The notes below the pieces were generated by a model. The model ran no database searches and was not told where the DNA came from. It worked only from the letters and a program-made list of their open reading frames with translations. A stretch of 64,000 bases of DNA from Xanthostigma xanthostigma (lineage: Eukaryota > Arthropoda > Insecta > Raphidioptera > Raphidiidae), in NCBI GenBank assembly GCA_963575645.1, contig OY754464.1:74560948-74624947 (forward strand). The letters run 5' to 3'. The position numbers were made by a program, and so were the translations under genes. Position 1 is the first letter of the stretch; each line of letters starts with the position of its first letter. Positions 31,973 through 43,395 of this stretch are shown piece after piece.

Positions 31973-32913
31973 CACCTTTCCTATTGTGAACGTATGATTT
32001 CGCGACACAAGAACTTGTAGGGCATTTGTATATGTATACAAAAAGAGAAAATAGACCAACCTAAATCCATGTTTCTTACGGAAGCAAATTCAGCATCCTG
32101 GCCAAAACACACTCACATATTATACGTATGTATATAAGACATACATATTCAGCAAGGTGTGTAACCCAGTGGGTTGGTACGTCGCGTCTACGTATGTATA
32201 CTGTGTCGTGATTTAAACCTACGTTTCAACGGTGCAGCTTGTCGACTAGCCGCGATCATAACGGTGCCAGAATAGTATCGTATGTCGTTACTTGTAACGA
32301 TTCAATCTCAAATTCAGAAAGTGTAAAAATTTTCACAACAGAACATTTTTTGTTTGTTCATAGACACATTGCGTTCATAAATATTTTCTCGGGAAAAAAC
32401 TTAAAAGTGGCTGCAACATTTTTTGAGGTTATGTTTTTTATTTATAAGAGCGGGTAGCCTGCATCCTTGCGCAGAAAATATAGTCACGTCTGTCCCTCGA
32501 GGTTTTATGATTTTTGGTGATTTGGTCATGTTTTTCATTACAAGTAATCGAAGAGTAGTGTTTAAGCTGGAATTTTAACCACCAGAAATATTTTCTGTCT
32601 ATTGTTTGTTCATGTTCAGCCCCGAATCTAGGGAGGGGCAAACCAGGACACCCGCCCCGGGCGGCAGTTTCAGGGGGCGCCTAAATCAAAATATAATATC
32701 GATCTAAATAAAATTATTGACCAATTTTTTTCAGACTATATATTAACAAAAAATATAAAATTATAATTTCAATAGATAACGTTTCGGTTCGGACTTTCTT
32801 CAGAAATAATCAAAAAAATACAAAAATTAATTAGTATTTACTTATTTTCTAATAGAATTAAGTTTGAATTTATTTTATTAACGAAATATTAGGTAATGAA
32901 AAATTAATAACAA
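31973..32913. other. Mostly unrecognised; transposon-end-like bases at 32620-32690
   Basis: 32632-32690 ('GGAGGGGCAAACC', 'CCCGCCCCGGGCGGCAG') is GC-rich and looks like a transposon end, unproven. 32690-32775 is the inverse of about 43385-43455. The 72-codon frame at 32239 has no motif. Confidence 0.4.
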
Positions 32914-33018
32914 TAGTATATTGTGCGACTAGTGAGAGAAGGAGAAGATTTTGGCTACGCTCGTGCGGCAACACGCGAGTGTAATATTCTCCTTCAATCA
33001 GTGGTCGCACATAATATT
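32914..33018. mobile_element. Family G small foldback element, copy 1
   Basis: 'AGTATATTGTGCGACTAGTG' and 'GAGAAGGAGAA' on the left are inverted on the right ('TTCTCCTTCAATCAGTGGTC', 'GCACATAATATT'), with 'CTACGCTCGTGCGGCA' in the middle. Similar copies lie at 57372-57475 and, partly, 40135-40188 and 61646-61700. Confidence 0.75.
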
Positions 33019-33399
33019 TTATTCAACTAGCACGAGTAATATGTAATCGGGGCCCTGATAAAAGAGGAAAAAATAATAAATCACTTCATTGATTGACGTA
33101 CCCACCGCCCTCGATGCACACAAGTGGCCCTGACTTTTGCTGAATTGCGATGCTGTTTTTCATATATACAAATCGCTACCGCGTTCCTATTTGTCCAGAA
33201 ACTATGCAGTAATAATTCATTTCTGTACAGTTTCGGCTCGCTACCGCGTTCCTGTTGGTCCAGAAACTATGCAGTAATACATTATCGTACAGTTTCGGCT
33301 CATTATTAGCACTCTACGCGTCAACATGAAGTAATTTATTATTTCTCCCGAATTTAGCAGGGCCCCGAAATTATATATTACTCACGCGTGTTGAATAAA
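33019..33399. mobile_element. TIR element with ~80-bp ends and internal 65-bp duplication
   Basis: 'TTATTCAACTAGCACGAGTA' to 'CGGGGCCCTG...AATAATAAATCACTTCA' (33019-33093) is inverted at about 33328-33399. The core contains two copies of 'GCTACCGCGTTCCT' through 'TACAGTTTCGGCTC' (33174-33302). It directly follows a family G copy. Confidence 0.78.
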
Positions 33400-34350
33400 C
33401 AATTTTTAATAAGTAGTCATGGATATCTAAGTACCTAAAAAGAAAGAAAAAATTAATTAAAAACAAAATAATATTTCAAAATAATATCATAAATATTAAT
33501 TAAATTTTCCGTATCTAATTGAGCATTAAGAGATTTTTTATTAGATTTTATATGTAACATTTCCGGGGTCGCACCATGAAAAAGATTGGAAAAAACACTC
33601 ATGTAAAACACCCATTTAAAAAGTATACGCGCCGCCACTGCTTTATTTTACTAAAATTCATATATTTAATAATTTACTATATGAATCATTGTCCGATGAG
33701 TGAAGGCAACAATGTGTATCGAAAATATATATCTGCGTCTCTTTCTTCGATGTAATTCCCTGATTTCTCCGATGATAGGATTGGTTGATGTACTTGCATT
33801 CAATCTGAATAAAGTATGTCTGTTTCAAAAACTTTGTCTTTTTCTATTAGCAAACTTTCGGCTCAGGAGGGGGCAAGTTAGAAATTTCTTAAGCCGGTTC
33901 CCCGTGCTTGTTTTGCCCTCCTGGATACGCCAGTGCTTACGGCTTAAAAACACAGAAGTATATGTTTGCACCCCAATGGTTCGATTGCGATTTTATTCCT
34001 ATGCTCAGTATAGAATAAAAGTATCTAAAATTCAACAGGCATCATCTCTCACACTTCGGTATCAAAGATTCTAGCCTTGAGTTTTCCAAACTCGATAGTT
34101 TGGGAAAGTCCATTGGAATGTAGTGTCTGATTATTTCGTTTTGTGTTTTTTTTTCTTTTGCACACACGCGCGCATGCACACATTCACAGTCTTCAGTTGG
34201 TGTGAGGATCTAGAGAGGCGAGTAAGCAGGACAAGTCGAGTGTGGCGCTTTCCACTAACAAGTGACAACGTGTGACCGCCTCTGACTGGTGTGTTGTGTC
34301 ACAGAAGAAGACTTACAGAAGCGTCAGTGGCCAAACTATATTATATAACG
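33400..34350. other. No recognisable gene
   Basis: A 124-codon open frame (33700-34074) is the longest here and includes an imperfect inverted pair 'CAGGAGGGGGCAAG' / 'TTGCCCTCCTG', which looks like transposon-end sequence rather than coding sequence. 34245-34310 resembles 36145-36200. Confidence 0.4.
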
Positions 34351-34604
34351 GTTCCGTCCAGTTTCACCTGGGTGCAAAAGAACGGGGGTGGGACATGAGT
34401 ACGCACGTTCATCTTAGTTTACCGAGCTGAATGTTGTGTCCAAACTTCATAATGATCGGAGTTACCGTTCAAAGGTTTTTGTCGTTAAATAGTATGGATA
34501 AAAAGGTCTTAAAACACGCGTGATTTTTCGAGCACGACGGCGCAGCCGGAGTGCTCGAAATAAAGCAAGTGTTTTAAAGACCAGTTATTCACGAATACTT
34601 TACG

Positions 34605-34905
34605 CTATTGCACATACCGCTAAACTAGCGGTATGTGCTTTATTATCGCTTTGTGCGTCAGAGCTGACTTTCGTTCATATAAGAAGTTATATCTAAGTTA
34701 ATTTCACACGAAATCCATTCAAATTGAAGCTTTTTGAAAAGAGGAGATTCTAATCTATAAAATAGAACCATTTTTAAATCAATTTGAGTTCATAAATACT
34801 ATTAAAATTGTAATTGAAAATCACAAACAGCAGTTGTCGGTTGGTCTGTACGTATGTACGTATGTACGTACGTCACGACTCTACAGATCGCAATTTTGGT
34901 CGGAT
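34605..34905. repeat. Dispersed repeat X, copy 1
   Basis: Matches 42311-42605. Begins with the palindrome 'CATACCGCTAAACTAGCGGTATG' (23 bases, described by its arms CATACCGCTA and TAGCGGTATG) and includes 'ATCCATTCAAATTGAAGC' and a GTACGTAT tandem run near 34850. Confidence 0.8.
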
Positions 34906-35120
34906 TGCCTTGGGTTATATTTTATTCACTTTGTTTACTATCAGACCAGAACCCTATTTAAATTCACTAAAATGTGTTCAGTAGTTTAATTTTTATAAAC
35001 AGTTTTATTTTTTATTATTTTTGACAGCTAATAGTTTAAAAACAATATTGTGCAAATATAGTGTAATCCACAAAACAAGTGCTACACTTGTATACCGTGA
35101 TAACACCACTACACGTATTA

Positions 35121-35190
35121 GGCAGCCGTGGTGTAATGGTTATGCCGTTGGATCCCCAAGGGCAAGGTCCTGGGTTCGATTCCTTACGAT
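35121..35190 (+). mobile_element. tRNA-like SINE head inside the insertion
   Basis: 'GTGGTGTAATGGTTATGCC' resembles a D-arm with A box, and 'GGGTTCGATTCC' is a good B box. The acceptor sides do not pair and the anticodon arm is not canonical, so it is a tRNA-derived relic. A poly(T)-rich stretch follows. Confidence 0.6.
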
Positions 35191-36136
35191 ATCATTGATT
35201 TTTTTCTTTTTTTTTCTTTTTATTTTGTTTTATTTTATTCCACTTGATATTAATTATATATTATATTATGTATAGTTCTTAATTTTTTTTATTTTTGCAA
35301 ACTTAAAAAAAAATATTTTTTCAATTTTTAATTATTTATTTCTTTAAATTTTTAAATCTTTTTAAATTTATTAAAAATAATTTTCAATTGATATTTTTTT
35401 ATCATACAGTGGAAAACTTGCGGGATGTGCACTTTTGGTTTTGCCAACTATTTTTTTTTATGGGTGCACTTTGAAATCCTAAATACTGGTATTATTACTA
35501 CAAAAAAATGGAAATAAAAACTAATAATGTAAAATGGTTGAATTCGTGATGTGACATCAGTATACCTTTCGTTGTCATGGAAATGAGAAAAACAGAAATT
35601 AATTTGCAATTTGTCATTAAAGATTAATTGTTTAATGATGTTTGAATAAAGGTTTTGCATTTGTTAGTAATATTCTATTTGACGTTACACGCTACTCCTG
35701 TCAAATCAATAATCAAAAAATTCTCGAGTTGTTGATGTTCCCGTGGTAACTTTAAAAAACGCGCGTTTTTGAAAGTTCGATTTAAACACTCTGAGGCGTG
35801 CTTTAAATAGGTAAAATAGGGCATCAATAAAAAAAATCAGTATTTATACTTTTTTTAAGTAATAAATTTCTTTTAATATAATAAATATTTAATTGAAAAC
35901 ACTGTAGGAAAATTGTTTTTATACCTATAGGTACCTATAGTTGTAACAGTTTTCAAATGAGCTATTAATTAGATTTATTTTATTTTAATTGGTCGTAATG
36001 AAATTTAAATGTAAGCCTTAGAACAAAGCAATGTAGAAAATAAAAAAGATAAAAATATATTCGCCGACGTGGGGCTTGAACCCAAGACCCTGGCATTAAG
36101 AGTCTTACGCTCTACCGACTGAGCTATCCGAGCTTG

Positions 36137-36427
36137 TGAACGTGACGCGCTATAACAAGTGAGAATGTGCGACCGCCTCGACTGGCGTGTCGTGTCGTCA
36201 AGCTTCAGGCTGCTTTATATGTGCATATATTATGTCATAAGACTACATACAAACACAGCGAATCCTGTGCTACCTAGCGTCGCTGTTGATGCATTCTTTT
36301 ATAGCTTTAACGCCTCAGAACTACACTATACTGCACCAACACTCTCTACAATATACTTGTTATGTACAAGCTTTGTAGATAAATACGTAGAGAGTAGAGA
36401 CATCTGCATTCTGCACTGTTGACTACA
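36137..36427. other. No recognisable feature
   Basis: 36145-36200 resembles 34245-34310. An 87-codon frame (36159-36422) has no motif. Confidence 0.4.
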
Positions 36428-36590
36428 TACAGAATGATTTTTAAGTTGATTATTTTTTTAACAGCGTGTAGAAATCAAATAGACGAACAAATATTTCAAT
36501 TAATTTTTTTATCAAAACTCGAAAATGAAAGAGAAATGGGCTTTCAATTTTTTATTAAATTTTATCAAACTTTGTGGGTCGGTCCTGGTG

Positions 36591-36776
36591 TCATGTTATA
36601 TCACTATGAAAATTTGTTGTGTCATTATCAAGTATTCTCAGAAATTGTTCGAAGTTGTCCCCGTTTTGTTGGACACAAAAATGCGTGCGTCGTAGCCATG
36701 CTTCTGTACATGCTTGTAGTAGCGATACGGGCCTTCCGCGAATTATTTGGGATGCATTTACGATTGGTGCTATCAT
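36591..36776 (-). pseudogene. Tc1/mariner-like transposase C-terminal remnant (E copy 2)
   Basis: A 61-codon open frame with 'SLLQACTEAWLRRTHFCVQQ' followed by 'NGDNFEQFL'. The R, C, G and NFE positions match the last residues typical of IS630/Tc1/mariner transposases, and conservative substitutions against the E copy at 9029-9145 indicate that both descend from a translated gene. The stop present after EQFL in copy 1 has been replaced by Arg here. The DNA-binding and catalytic parts are absent, so the element cannot move by itself. Confidence 0.58.
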
Positions 36777-36884
36777 TTCTTCGCGTGTATTAACCGGGCT
36801 TAAAAAAAATTTAAAAAAAGTAATTAAACTTTGAACGGCTGTTTCTCTCTTATTTTTGAGTTTTAATAAAAATTTAGATAAGTT

Positions 36885-37230
36885 TAGTCACAGTTAGTAA
36901 TTATTATATAATATATTACTCATAGCTCTCACTACTGTGATGGTTCATATCTAGCGTTAACTAATATAATTGGCTCTCGCATGATGTGACAAAATCAGTC
37001 ACCAATGCTATAAATATTAGAATGATAGTTTGATAGTTGTGTCACTGGGGTGTAATGTAACTCAGTCCGCCGCGAGAGTGGAAAGATTCGGAGTTCGTAT
37101 CCCGACGGTGACATTGTTTGAAAAAATAAACTAATTTTTCTATGTTGATAGCGTTGTAACAATGGGTGTTTCTTAACAATTGTAGCAAACAGTAGCTACT
37201 CTGTAATATTTAATAAAACTGTTATACTTA
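36885..37230 (+). mobile_element. Family F cloverleaf-bearing repeat, copy 3 (nested in E)
   Basis: Shares 'CTCTCACTACTGTGATGGTTCATATCT', described by its parts CTCTCACT and GGTTCATATCT, with 44392-44420. The tRNA-like unit 37041-37112 and the 3' part 'ACAATGGGTGTTTC' are shared with the copies at 44042-44275 and 44495-44720. It interrupts family E between 'GAGTTTTAATAAAAA' and 'CTTAAAATATTTGATTTC'. Confidence 0.75.
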
Positions 37231-37268
37231 AAATATTTGATTTCTACACGCTGTTAAAAATAATTCTG

Positions 37269-37707
37269 TATATACAATATAATAGTCATTTCCTTACTTG
37301 AATACCTATAGCTTTGGTTGTTTCGCAGAGAAACTTGTCTTTGGATAAACGATAATGAGGTCTTAAAAAGATGGAAGATCAACTTTCGGAATTAATAACT
37401 AATAAAAACTGATCATAATTCAATGATATATAAAATCTAACTATAATAGTACTAGATTATAGTATCTAATTTAATAATATTTTTGTTTTAGATGATTTTT
37501 GAAGAAACGCCAGTGGGTACCGATTACGCAGATCTTTTTACGGCGCTCCAAAGATCATACAACAATCTTGTCAATTTTTGGTATTTTTAAAGAAAAAAAT
37601 AAACATAATATTTCTGAATGTGTATACTTTTAGATAGTAAAATTCCAAATCCAAAAATTCACATAGTTTTCCTTGAAAAAATTCACAGAAATGACCTTCT
37701 TTTCCAG
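37269..37707. other. No recognisable feature
   Basis: AT-rich, unique within the window. Confidence 0.45.
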
Positions 37708-37985
37708 CTCCTATAGAAATAGAAATAGAAATAATTTTTATTTGTGTTGACCATTAGGTATACAAAAATGTCAAAAAAAAGAAATCAGAGAAATCATATT
37801 ATGGGACAATACAAGACAAATGTTTTTTTAATTCGTTTCTAAACTTATTTTAATTTTTTATGTTTTTTAGATAATTTGGCAACTTTTTATAAATCTTAAA
37901 TCCTGTGTAGACTGGACTTTTTTCAAAGAACGTGGTCTCATGTTTTATAGAAAAGTCTCCATTCCTCGTATTGTACGGCTTTTCC
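37708..37985 (-). pseudogene. 3' end of a CR1/Jockey-type non-LTR retrotransposon
   Basis: The minus strand encodes 'GFKIYKKLPNYLKNIKN', a stop, then 'NKFRNELKKHL', the same C-terminal pattern as 9434-9622. The tail at 37708-37735 is (TTTCTA)n on the minus strand. Heavily 5'-truncated. Confidence 0.68.
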
Positions 37986-38080
37986 TGTTTTTGATCAAAA
38001 CAGCCTAAACTGTGCATAGGTATGCTTCAATAATTCATAGGCATATATTGCAAAAAATGTTAGTAAATGTTTTTCAAAAA

Positions 38081-38757
38081 ATTGGTTGTCTGTAAAGTCG
38101 GTTTACGGACGATAGTTTTACGTGATAACGTATTCCGTAATACATAACCTAAACCTCCCAAAATTTGGTTTCAATCCGCTTATCCTTGGTGTCGGAATGA
38201 TAAGAAATGTCAAAAGTGACGTTTGCAACTGTCAAAGTATTATGTTCTAATAATAATTAGTTATTCCAATACTTAACTTAGAAGGCGTTGCATTTCACAA
38301 AATACTAATGTCAAAAAATTGAATTAAACATTAGAAATGCAGCCGTTTTCATGTTAAGACAAGACATACGTTATCTTCTAATTTCCATGTACGGCAAACA
38401 AAGACGACCGACCGCGTCGCGCCATGCATTAGACAACATTGCATTTATACCTATAGCTATTTTTCTATATAAATTTGTATAAAAAAACTGTTTAGGCAAA
38501 TTCTGTTATACGAAATCTATGTAAAATGTTCGCCTCTTTCGTTTAAGACTGGTTTCAAACCGATCTGATTTAAATTGAGCGAGAAATTAGCAAAAAGCAC
38601 GCACAGGGTCAGGTGGAACGTTACGCGTTACGCGTTACGAACGTTAGGAACGTTAGGATTTAGGAACGTTACACTTTTTCGTGCATGCAGCCGGTGTTTT
38701 ATCAATTTATAAGATTGGTGATTCATCAATTTATAAGACGTTATCACGTCAAAAAAT
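38081..38757 (+). mobile_element. Family B element, copy 3
   Basis: Nearly identical to 611-1267 over its full length, with a short 'ACGCGTTACGAACGTTAGGA' length variation near 38625. Ends as in copy 1. Confidence 0.88.
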
Positions 38758-40131
38758 ATTTCTACATGATTCTCTATATTTGAGGTTAAATATCAGACGG
38801 ATATTTCTTTTACTAATACAAATATTCTATTATTGTCAGTGGAGCGACCCCAATTAATTCCATATTTCATTTATGAATACACGAAAGCATAATATACACA
38901 GATTAGGCTATCTTGATCAAAATAATTTTTTATTATTATATTGGATATCTCCCCTTAAGAATCAATCTTGCCGGTGCGCTCGTGCGAATAGTTATCCAAC
39001 AATCTTGTCTTGTGAAAACTGCAAAGAAATTGATATCGAGTAAATTTTTTTGCACTTAAAACATTATAAAGAGTCTATAAAACGGCTCTTAATATTCATA
39101 GGTAGAGTTAAAACACTTTCAAGTTCGTAAGAGAAAAAAGCACAAATACTTGTCTGTTAAAAACTTTTCGATTTATTTTATCTAGTAAAAAGCATCGAAG
39201 CATACGGCAATAATTTATTATGTGAAATGTTACTTCGTACGTAGATGTAACTAGACGACATTCAGGAGGATAGTCTTTATACCTATCCATAATCCGCAAT
39301 AGTCGAAGGTGCATACCTACAGTAGGTCTATCCACCTGCTCTGGACTATAAAGGACTAACGCTGTGGAATTTATAGCGTTCCAGGCGAGTTGCATGGAGC
39401 GGCAGTTAGCTAGAAGTTAGTCACCCATACATATGACTGTATAGCATGTTATAATACTGCACCTATATACATTACTTACATGCGTCCCACCAACGGTAAT
39501 GGTTGGGGTTTCAGAATGCGCCGATGTCCGATATAACCTAATTGGAAATCATTTGTATGCGTTTAATAACGTTTCGCAACAGAATTCTTCTATTATTCTT
39601 GGAATGTCAATAAAACACTTAATTCGTTTTATGCCGTTATAAAATCCTACCTAAACGATGATTTAGGAAATCATTTTATTAATTTGTTTTTAAGATTTTA
39701 AATGTTTCAATTATTTGAATTTATAATATTGATTTCAAGTCAAGTACCTAGCTTGAAACTCAAGTAAATCTCTAGTTTTTATTACTCATACGGGAATTTT
39801 GGTGTCTTTACGCATGCTGTTACGGTTGAAAAGTAGCTATTTTCATTTGCGTGCGGAAACTTTATTTGTCGCACTGAAATTATTGTTTGCCACACGCAAA
39901 TTTGGAGAAAAAAACAAAATAATAACGGTGCTAATTTCAACGAAACAAACTGTCATTTGAAGCAGATTTGAGGTTAAAATTTTCGATTATGGACTTTTAT
40001 TCTTGACAATTTTAACAATTTTAATTGAATTTTCAACTTCGTAATGATTTAATTTTAATTTTTATTACTTCTAATTTCTTTTTTTAATTCGTAATAAAAT
40101 TTTAATTTTAATTTAATTTAATTCGTAATAA
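38758..40131. other. No recognisable gene
   Basis: A 95-codon minus-strand frame (39395-39108) has no motif that I recognise. 39985-40110 resembles part of family H (about 15530-15620). No other structure seen. Confidence 0.4.
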
Positions 40132-40134
40132 AAA

Positions 40135-40188
40135 ATAGTATGTGCAACTCGTGCGGCATTGTCGCACTAGTTGCACAATATACTATTG
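40135..40188. repeat. Family G-like palindrome
   Basis: 'AATAGTATGTGCAACTCGTG' is inverted as 'TAGTTGCACAATATACTATT' around 'CGGCATTGTCGCAC'. Related to the G copies at 32914 and 57372. Confidence 0.7.
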
Positions 40189-40292
40189 TAGTTATGCCTC
40201 AGTTATTTCATACATATATCTAACTAGTATTTAATTTATCAATGAATAAAACTTGTGGCAACCTCTTCTTGATGAACCTTGTTTTATACGAT

Positions 40293-40340
40293 ATACAGTG
40301 TGTTCACCGATAGTGGTAACAGTGAATAATTCTTGTATCC
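40293..40340 (+). repeat. Short repeat 'CAGTGTGTTCACCG', copy 1
   Basis: 'ATACAGTGTGTTCACCGATA' followed by 'GTGGTAACAGTGAATAATTC' recurs at 51942-51981. In both places it lies just left of a family C copy. TA plus CAGTG suggests a mariner-type end, unproven. Confidence 0.65.
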
Positions 40341-40343
40341 TGC

Positions 40344-40588
40344 ATTTTCTCTAAAAACAATAGGGCTTTTCATATTTGCATACCAAACATCCTCCCAAAA
40401 TTTGGTTTCAATCCGCTCATCCATTTGACCTGTATCGTGTTCACAGACTAACAGACGCACAGAGTTTTTCAAAAATATGTTTTTTGGATTCGGGGGACCC
40501 CAAAACGGAAAGATATTGGAAAATTTTTAAAAAGTGATTTTTGACCTAAACTAGTACCATTCCCCACTTGTGGGTTGGAATGGTAAAA
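40344..40588 (+). mobile_element. Family C, right-end fragment (copy 3)
   Basis: Plus-strand right third of family C, from 'AAAAACAATAGGGCT' to 'GTTGGAATGGTAAAA'. Joined without spacer to an inverted copy. Confidence 0.85.
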
Positions 40589-41195
40589 TCACTTTTCAAA
40601 AATTTTACAGTACCTTTCCGTTTTGAGATCCCCCGAATCCAAAAAATATATTTTTGGAAAAACTCTGTGTGTCTGTTAGTCTGTGAACACGATACAGGTC
40701 AAACAGATGAGCGGATTGAAACCAAATTTTGGGAGGATGTTTGGTATGCAAATATGAAGAGCCCTATTGTTTTTGGGGAAAATTGGCGCCAGCGCAGAAG
40801 AGATATATGCTATAACGGTGTTTCTATATAATAATTGTATACTTTTCATAACGGCTTATTATTCTATTTATTTTTTCAAGAAAGTTTCGTAAAAAAATTT
40901 TTTTTCTAAACTTTATAGTTTCGGAAATATTTTGAAAATAAAAAAAAATCAGCCGCTCTTTTGTTTTATGGATCTGTCAGAAATAAACTAGTTCGGCATG
41001 CTTTGATTAATTTTTACATGACGTGGAACATATTATGTAGGTAGCCATGGCAACGAATAGCAAATATCATATTGAATACTAGCCATTACCCGCGTCACCT
41101 CACGCGATATCAGAAATTTTATTTTCTTTATTATAATCAAATGTCGACATTTTTGAAGTTGGAATGGTCCCGTCGCCCAATTGGCTGGAATTTTT
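40589..41195 (-). mobile_element. Family C element, copy 4, lacking its terminal ~50 bp
   Basis: Begins at 'TCACTTTTCAAAAATTTTAC' and runs to 'TTGGCTGGAATTTTT'. The terminus with the hairpin is supplied by the abutting plus-strand copy 3, giving a tail-to-tail arrangement. Confidence 0.85.
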
Positions 41196-41550
41196 AATGA
41201 CACTCTGCCGCTAGTGAACGAAACTCGCAGCAGCACCCGGCGAGCGTTTCATACAGCTTGTAGTTATGCTCCGGTTATCCCACACATAGCTCGGTGGTGT
41301 GATGTATTTAGTGTGTCACTGCATAGCGAAGCCACGCTTATACTTTGCGAATCCCGAAGGTCCCATACAGGGATCACAATGAACTATTGCGCTCACGGCG
41401 CCTTGCGGAAACTGGTTCTGATTACAACACTTCCATTACACTATGATGGTATGTTTGTTTAACTTGACATATCTACTCCGACCTCCGTAACGCGCCTGGT
41501 GAATAAATCAATGCTTCTTTTACATTTATATTTCACCAAAGATAACGTGA
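41196..41550. other. Unique GC-richer segment between inverted C copies
   Basis: A 93-codon plus-strand frame (41181-41462) has no motif that I recognise. Balanced base composition stands out from the flanking AT-rich repeats. Confidence 0.4.
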
Positions 41551-42277
41551 AAAAATTCCAGCCAATTGGGCGACGGGACCATTCCAACTTCAAAAATGTT
41601 GGCATTTGATTATAATGAAGAAAAGAAAACTTCTGATATCGCGTGAGGTGACGCGAGTAATGGCTAGCATTCAAAATGATATTTGCTATTCGTTGCCATG
41701 GTTACCTACATAGTATGTTCCACGTCATGTAAACATTAATCAAAGCATGCCGAACTTGTTTATTTCTGACAGATCCATAAAACAAAAGAGCGGCTGATTT
41801 TTTTTATTTTCAAAATATTTCCGAAACTATAAAGTTTAGAAAAAACATTTTTTACAAAACTTTCTTGAAAAAATAAATAAAATAATAAGCCGTTATGAAA
41901 AGTATACCATTATTATATAAAAAAACAGTTATAGCAATATCTCTGCTGCGCATGCGCCGATTTTCCCCAAAAACAATAGGGCTCTTCATATTTGCATAAC
42001 AAACATCCTCCCAAAATTTGGCTTCAATCCTCTCATCCCTTTGACCTGTATCGTGTTCACAGACAAACAGACTAAGAGACAAACAAACTAACAGACTAAC
42101 ATACAAACAGACTAACAGACAAACAGACTAACGGACTAACAGACGCACAGAGTTTTTCCAAAAATATGTTTTTTGGATTCGGGGGACCTCAAAACGGAAA
42201 GATATAATAAAATTTTTGAAAAGTGATTTTTGACCTAAACTAGTACCATTCCCCACTTGTGGGTTGCAATGGAAAAA
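41551..42277 (+). mobile_element. Family C element, copy 5
   Basis: Complete, with an expanded 'ACAGACTAAC'-type run at 42058-42145 where other copies have a single pass. The terminal 'GTTGGAATGG' is mutated to 'GTTGCAATGG'. Confidence 0.88.
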
Positions 42278-42310
42278 ATTTAGACTGACCCGGAGTGGAA
42301 GCTATTTTAT

Positions 42311-42605
42311 TGCACATATCGCTAAAATAGCGGTATATGCTCTATTATCGCTTTGCGCTTCAGAGCTAACTTTCCGTTCAAACAAAAAGTTATATCCAGG
42401 TTAATTTGCACGAAATCCATTCAAATTGAAGCTTTTTAAAAAGAGGAGATTCTGTAATCTGTTCTATAAATAGGATCCATTTTTAAATTGATTCAGGTTC
42501 GTAATTAGTCCTAAAATATTGTAATTGAAAATCTCGAAAAGCAGTTGTTGGTTGGCCTGTAAGTATATACGTACATCAGAGCTCTACAGACACAAAAATA
42601 AAAAC
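42311..42605. repeat. Dispersed repeat X, copy 2
   Basis: Matches 34605-34905 at moderate identity, including the palindrome start, 'GAAATCCATTCAAATTGAAG' and the 'GCAGTTGTTGGTTGG' block. Confidence 0.78.
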
Positions 42606-42954
42606 ATTATTAAATTATGAAGAATTTCATATAAAAAAACATCGACGGCAGCAGATTACGTGTTCAGTTTTTATAAATGGCGAATATATTTAAACATTTA
42701 ATATTTTTACTATTCACGGTCTACTTTAGTGTGATAAATATTTGTAATTAATTCCAGTAATAGCTAACAAAACAGAATATGTAAACACAATGAAAACAAA
42801 ATCTAGGTTGTTTGTTTTCTGCATACAACAGTTTATAAAACTATTTGATACAGTAATAATTGTTTCCACATTGTGCAATAATAAAAATGTTTTATATCGC
42901 ATCTGAATGTCGCGTTCAAGTTGTGAAACTGTTATTAGTGCGTTTTTCTGATTT
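42606..42954. other. No recognisable feature
   Basis: AT-rich, unique within the window. Confidence 0.45.
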
Positions 42955-43395
42955 ATCTTAGTTTACCGAGATGAATGTTGTGTCCAAATTTCATGATGAT
43001 CGGAGTTACCGTTTAAAAGTTTTTGTCGGACGGACAAATTTTTAGTTACATTTTTCATTGATGCTCCACGCCTATTGGTCGTAGCGTGATATTATATAAT
43101 CTATAGCCCTCCTCGATAAATGGGCTATCCAACAAAAAAAAAACAATTCTCAATTCGAACCAGTAAGTAGTTACCGTTCGAAAATTTTTGTCGATCGGAC
43201 AAATTTTGGTTACATTTTTTATTCATGCTCTACGCCTATTGGTCGTAACGTGATATTATATAGCCTATAACCTTCCTCGATAAATATATACGATCCACAA
43301 AAAAAAAATTTCAAATTCGAACCAAGCGTTCAAGCAACTAACCAAACAAACCAACTCTTCAGCTTAGTATGATTTATAATTTTATTATTTTTGTC
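42955..43395 (-). mobile_element. RTE-type/SINE tail array, two tandem units
   Basis: 42956-43020 is part of the SINE tail seen at 1620-1720. Then two units (about 43022-43160 and 43190-43325) each hold 'CGCCTATTGGTCGTA.CGTGA', 'CCTCGATAAAT' and 'AATTCGAACC'. Sequence ending 'CAAACAAACCAACTCTTCAG' is a common insect non-LTR tail; related pieces are at 45483-45557, 45811-45900 and 49787-49975. Confidence 0.72.

Larger units (their letters stand above)
34353..36136 (-). mobile_element. tRNA-Lys-headed SINE-like element, copy 2, split by ~1.3 kb
   Basis: Minus strand: the tRNA-Lys(CTT)-like head 36136-36062 keeps the best anticodon loop of the family (CTCTTAA), followed by the AT-rich body (36060-35824). 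The tail resumes at 34492-34353 ('CCGGTTCCGTCC' complement). The break falls in the conserved 'GTCGATAAAAAGCAGTA' stretch, and 34493-35823 is an insertion containing repeat X and another tRNA-like element. A one-base loss in the acceptor side marks it as non-functional. Confidence 0.72.
36430..37268 (-). mobile_element. Family E Tc1/mariner-like element, copy 2
   Basis: Bounded by TA at 36428-36429 and 37269-37270. The left end 'CAGAATGATTTTTAAG...' and right end '...ATAATTCTG' are inverted, and inner terminal sequences 'AACAGCGTGTAGAAATCAAA' / 'TTTGATTTCTACACGCTGTT' are identical inverted 20-mers. The element encodes a C-terminal transposase relic on the minus strand and is split by a cloverleaf-bearing repeat at about 36885-37230. 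Confidence 0.85.

Noticed and set aside
33700..34074. 124-residue protein gene
   Set aside because: Part of it reads through inverted-repeat-like transposon-end sequence; no domain recognised.
34245..36200. Long target duplication around the split tRNA-Lys SINE
   Set aside because: 34245-34310 and 36145-36200 are similar but too diverged and too long for a target duplication; more likely two copies of another repeat.
39108..39395. 95-residue protein gene on the minus strand
   Set aside because: No recognisable motif, splice or promoter context; cannot be supported from sequence alone.
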